From NCBI GenBank assembly GCA_903829565.1, contig CAIKQM010000674.1:1-6587 (forward strand): a stretch of 6,587 nt of DNA, given 5' to 3'. The notes under the pieces were generated by a model, which saw only the letters and a list, made by a program, of their open reading frames with translations, was not told the DNA's origin and did no database searches. The translations under genes and the position numbers were made by a program. Below are positions 6,331 to 6,587 of the stretch, piece after piece; within the stretch, counting starts at the first letter, position 1, and each line of letters opens with the position of its first letter. The DNA comes from an uncultured Planctomycetota bacterium. Lineage in GTDB: Bacteria; Planctomycetota; UBA1135; GCA-002686595.

Positions 6331-6344
6331 AGGCACCGTTGCCT
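6331..6344 (+). terminator. Weak candidate terminator hairpin after ffh
   Basis: AGGCA (6331-6335), loop CCGT, TGCCT (6340-6344) forms a 5-bp perfect stem about 66 nt after the ffh stop. There is no U-run downstream (CTCAAATCTG), so intrinsic termination would be poor. A second TGCCT at 6313-6317 can pair with the same AGGCA arm, giving an alternative fold. Confidence 0.2.
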
Positions 6345-6481
6345 CTCAAATCTGTCAGCAAATTGCCGCGCTCGTGGGGCGTGCGCGCTGGAGCATTGTT
6401 TGGGGTGCGGGGGCCGGGCTAGGCCCAGGCTTCAGGCTGGACGCGCCCTAGGCTTGCTCAGGGCCTCGCTCCACAGTTGTC

Positions 6482-6519
6482 CGAAAAATGCACGTACTCA
6501 CGAAAAATGCACGTACTCA
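6482..6519. repeat. Perfect 19-bp tandem repeat, two copies
   Basis: The unit CGAAAAATGCACGTACTCA occurs at 6482-6500 and again, identical and without a spacer, at 6501-6519. Each unit holds an A5 tract followed by a TGCACGTAC core, which contains the small palindromes ACGT and GTAC. The unit is AT-richer than its surroundings. The 19-bp period is nearly two helical turns, so paired sites would face almost the same side of the DNA. The function is unknown. It could be a tandem binding site for a regulator, a dispersed intergenic repeat, or a simple duplication. Confidence 0.9.
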
Positions 6520-6587
6520 GACGGCTGGCTCCGGCCAAGCGTCGCACCTTCTTAGCTAGAAATCGCTTGTTTCGCGGGCTGGGCGGA

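Larger units (their letters stand above)
6265..6587. other. Non-coding region after ffh
   Basis: These 323 bp hold no convincing gene. An 88-codon frame from GTG 6289 has no family resemblance, no ribosome site and an odd Cys/Arg/Gly composition. The region contains several small GC stems: the 6331-6344 hairpin, GGGCC/GGCCC (6411-6415 with 6422-6426), GCCCT/AGGGC (6445-6449 with 6460-6464) and TGGC/GCCA (6526-6529 with 6534-6537). It also holds the 19-bp tandem repeat listed separately. I saw no tRNA, SRP RNA or rpsP start. The next gene lies outside the window. Confidence 0.6.

Noticed and set aside
6289..6555. 88-codon plus-strand frame starting at GTG after ffh
   Set aside because: Odd Cys/Arg/Gly composition, no ribosome site, no family resemblance, and it runs through the tandem repeat and GC hairpins.

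Overview
The window is GC-rich bacterial chromosome with housekeeping genes and no sign of a mobile element. The best guess at the source is a planctomycete or a close relative in the PVC group. The main reason is a TPR protein that ends in two RNA polymerase alpha-CTD-like domains, an architecture I associate with Planctomycetota. Scarce Shine-Dalgarno sequences agree with this: only murA has a convincing one. The assignment is inference from protein style, not from a database match.

Layout. At the left edge, the 3' part of an unrecognised plus-strand gene (1-666) runs tail-to-tail into a minus-strand pair. That pair is transcribed as TPR/alpha-CTD protein (2622-1264), then, after 12 bp, ruvA (1251-670). 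A 263-bp divergent intergenic region (2623-2885) separates the pair from a plus-strand series: a HINT-type HIT protein (2886-3227), murA (3336-4643) and ffh (4702-6264). The last 323 bp (6265-6587) hold no convincing gene. They contain short GC hairpins and a perfect 19-bp tandem repeat.

How the genes relate. RuvA processes Holliday junctions, MurA commits UDP-GlcNAc to peptidoglycan, Ffh is the SRP GTPase for co-translational membrane targeting, and the HIT protein is a small nucleotide hydrolase. They do not form one pathway. The usual partners are absent from the window: ruvB and ruvC for ruvA, and rpsP and SRP RNA for ffh.

The most unusual coding feature is the TPR/double alpha-CTD protein next to ruvA. 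It looks like a transcription-linked adaptor, but its function cannot be read from sequence. The most unusual non-coding features are the 19-bp tandem repeat after ffh and a two-part inverted repeat in the divergent region. I found no CRISPR array, tRNA, rRNA, insertion sequence or obvious defence system.
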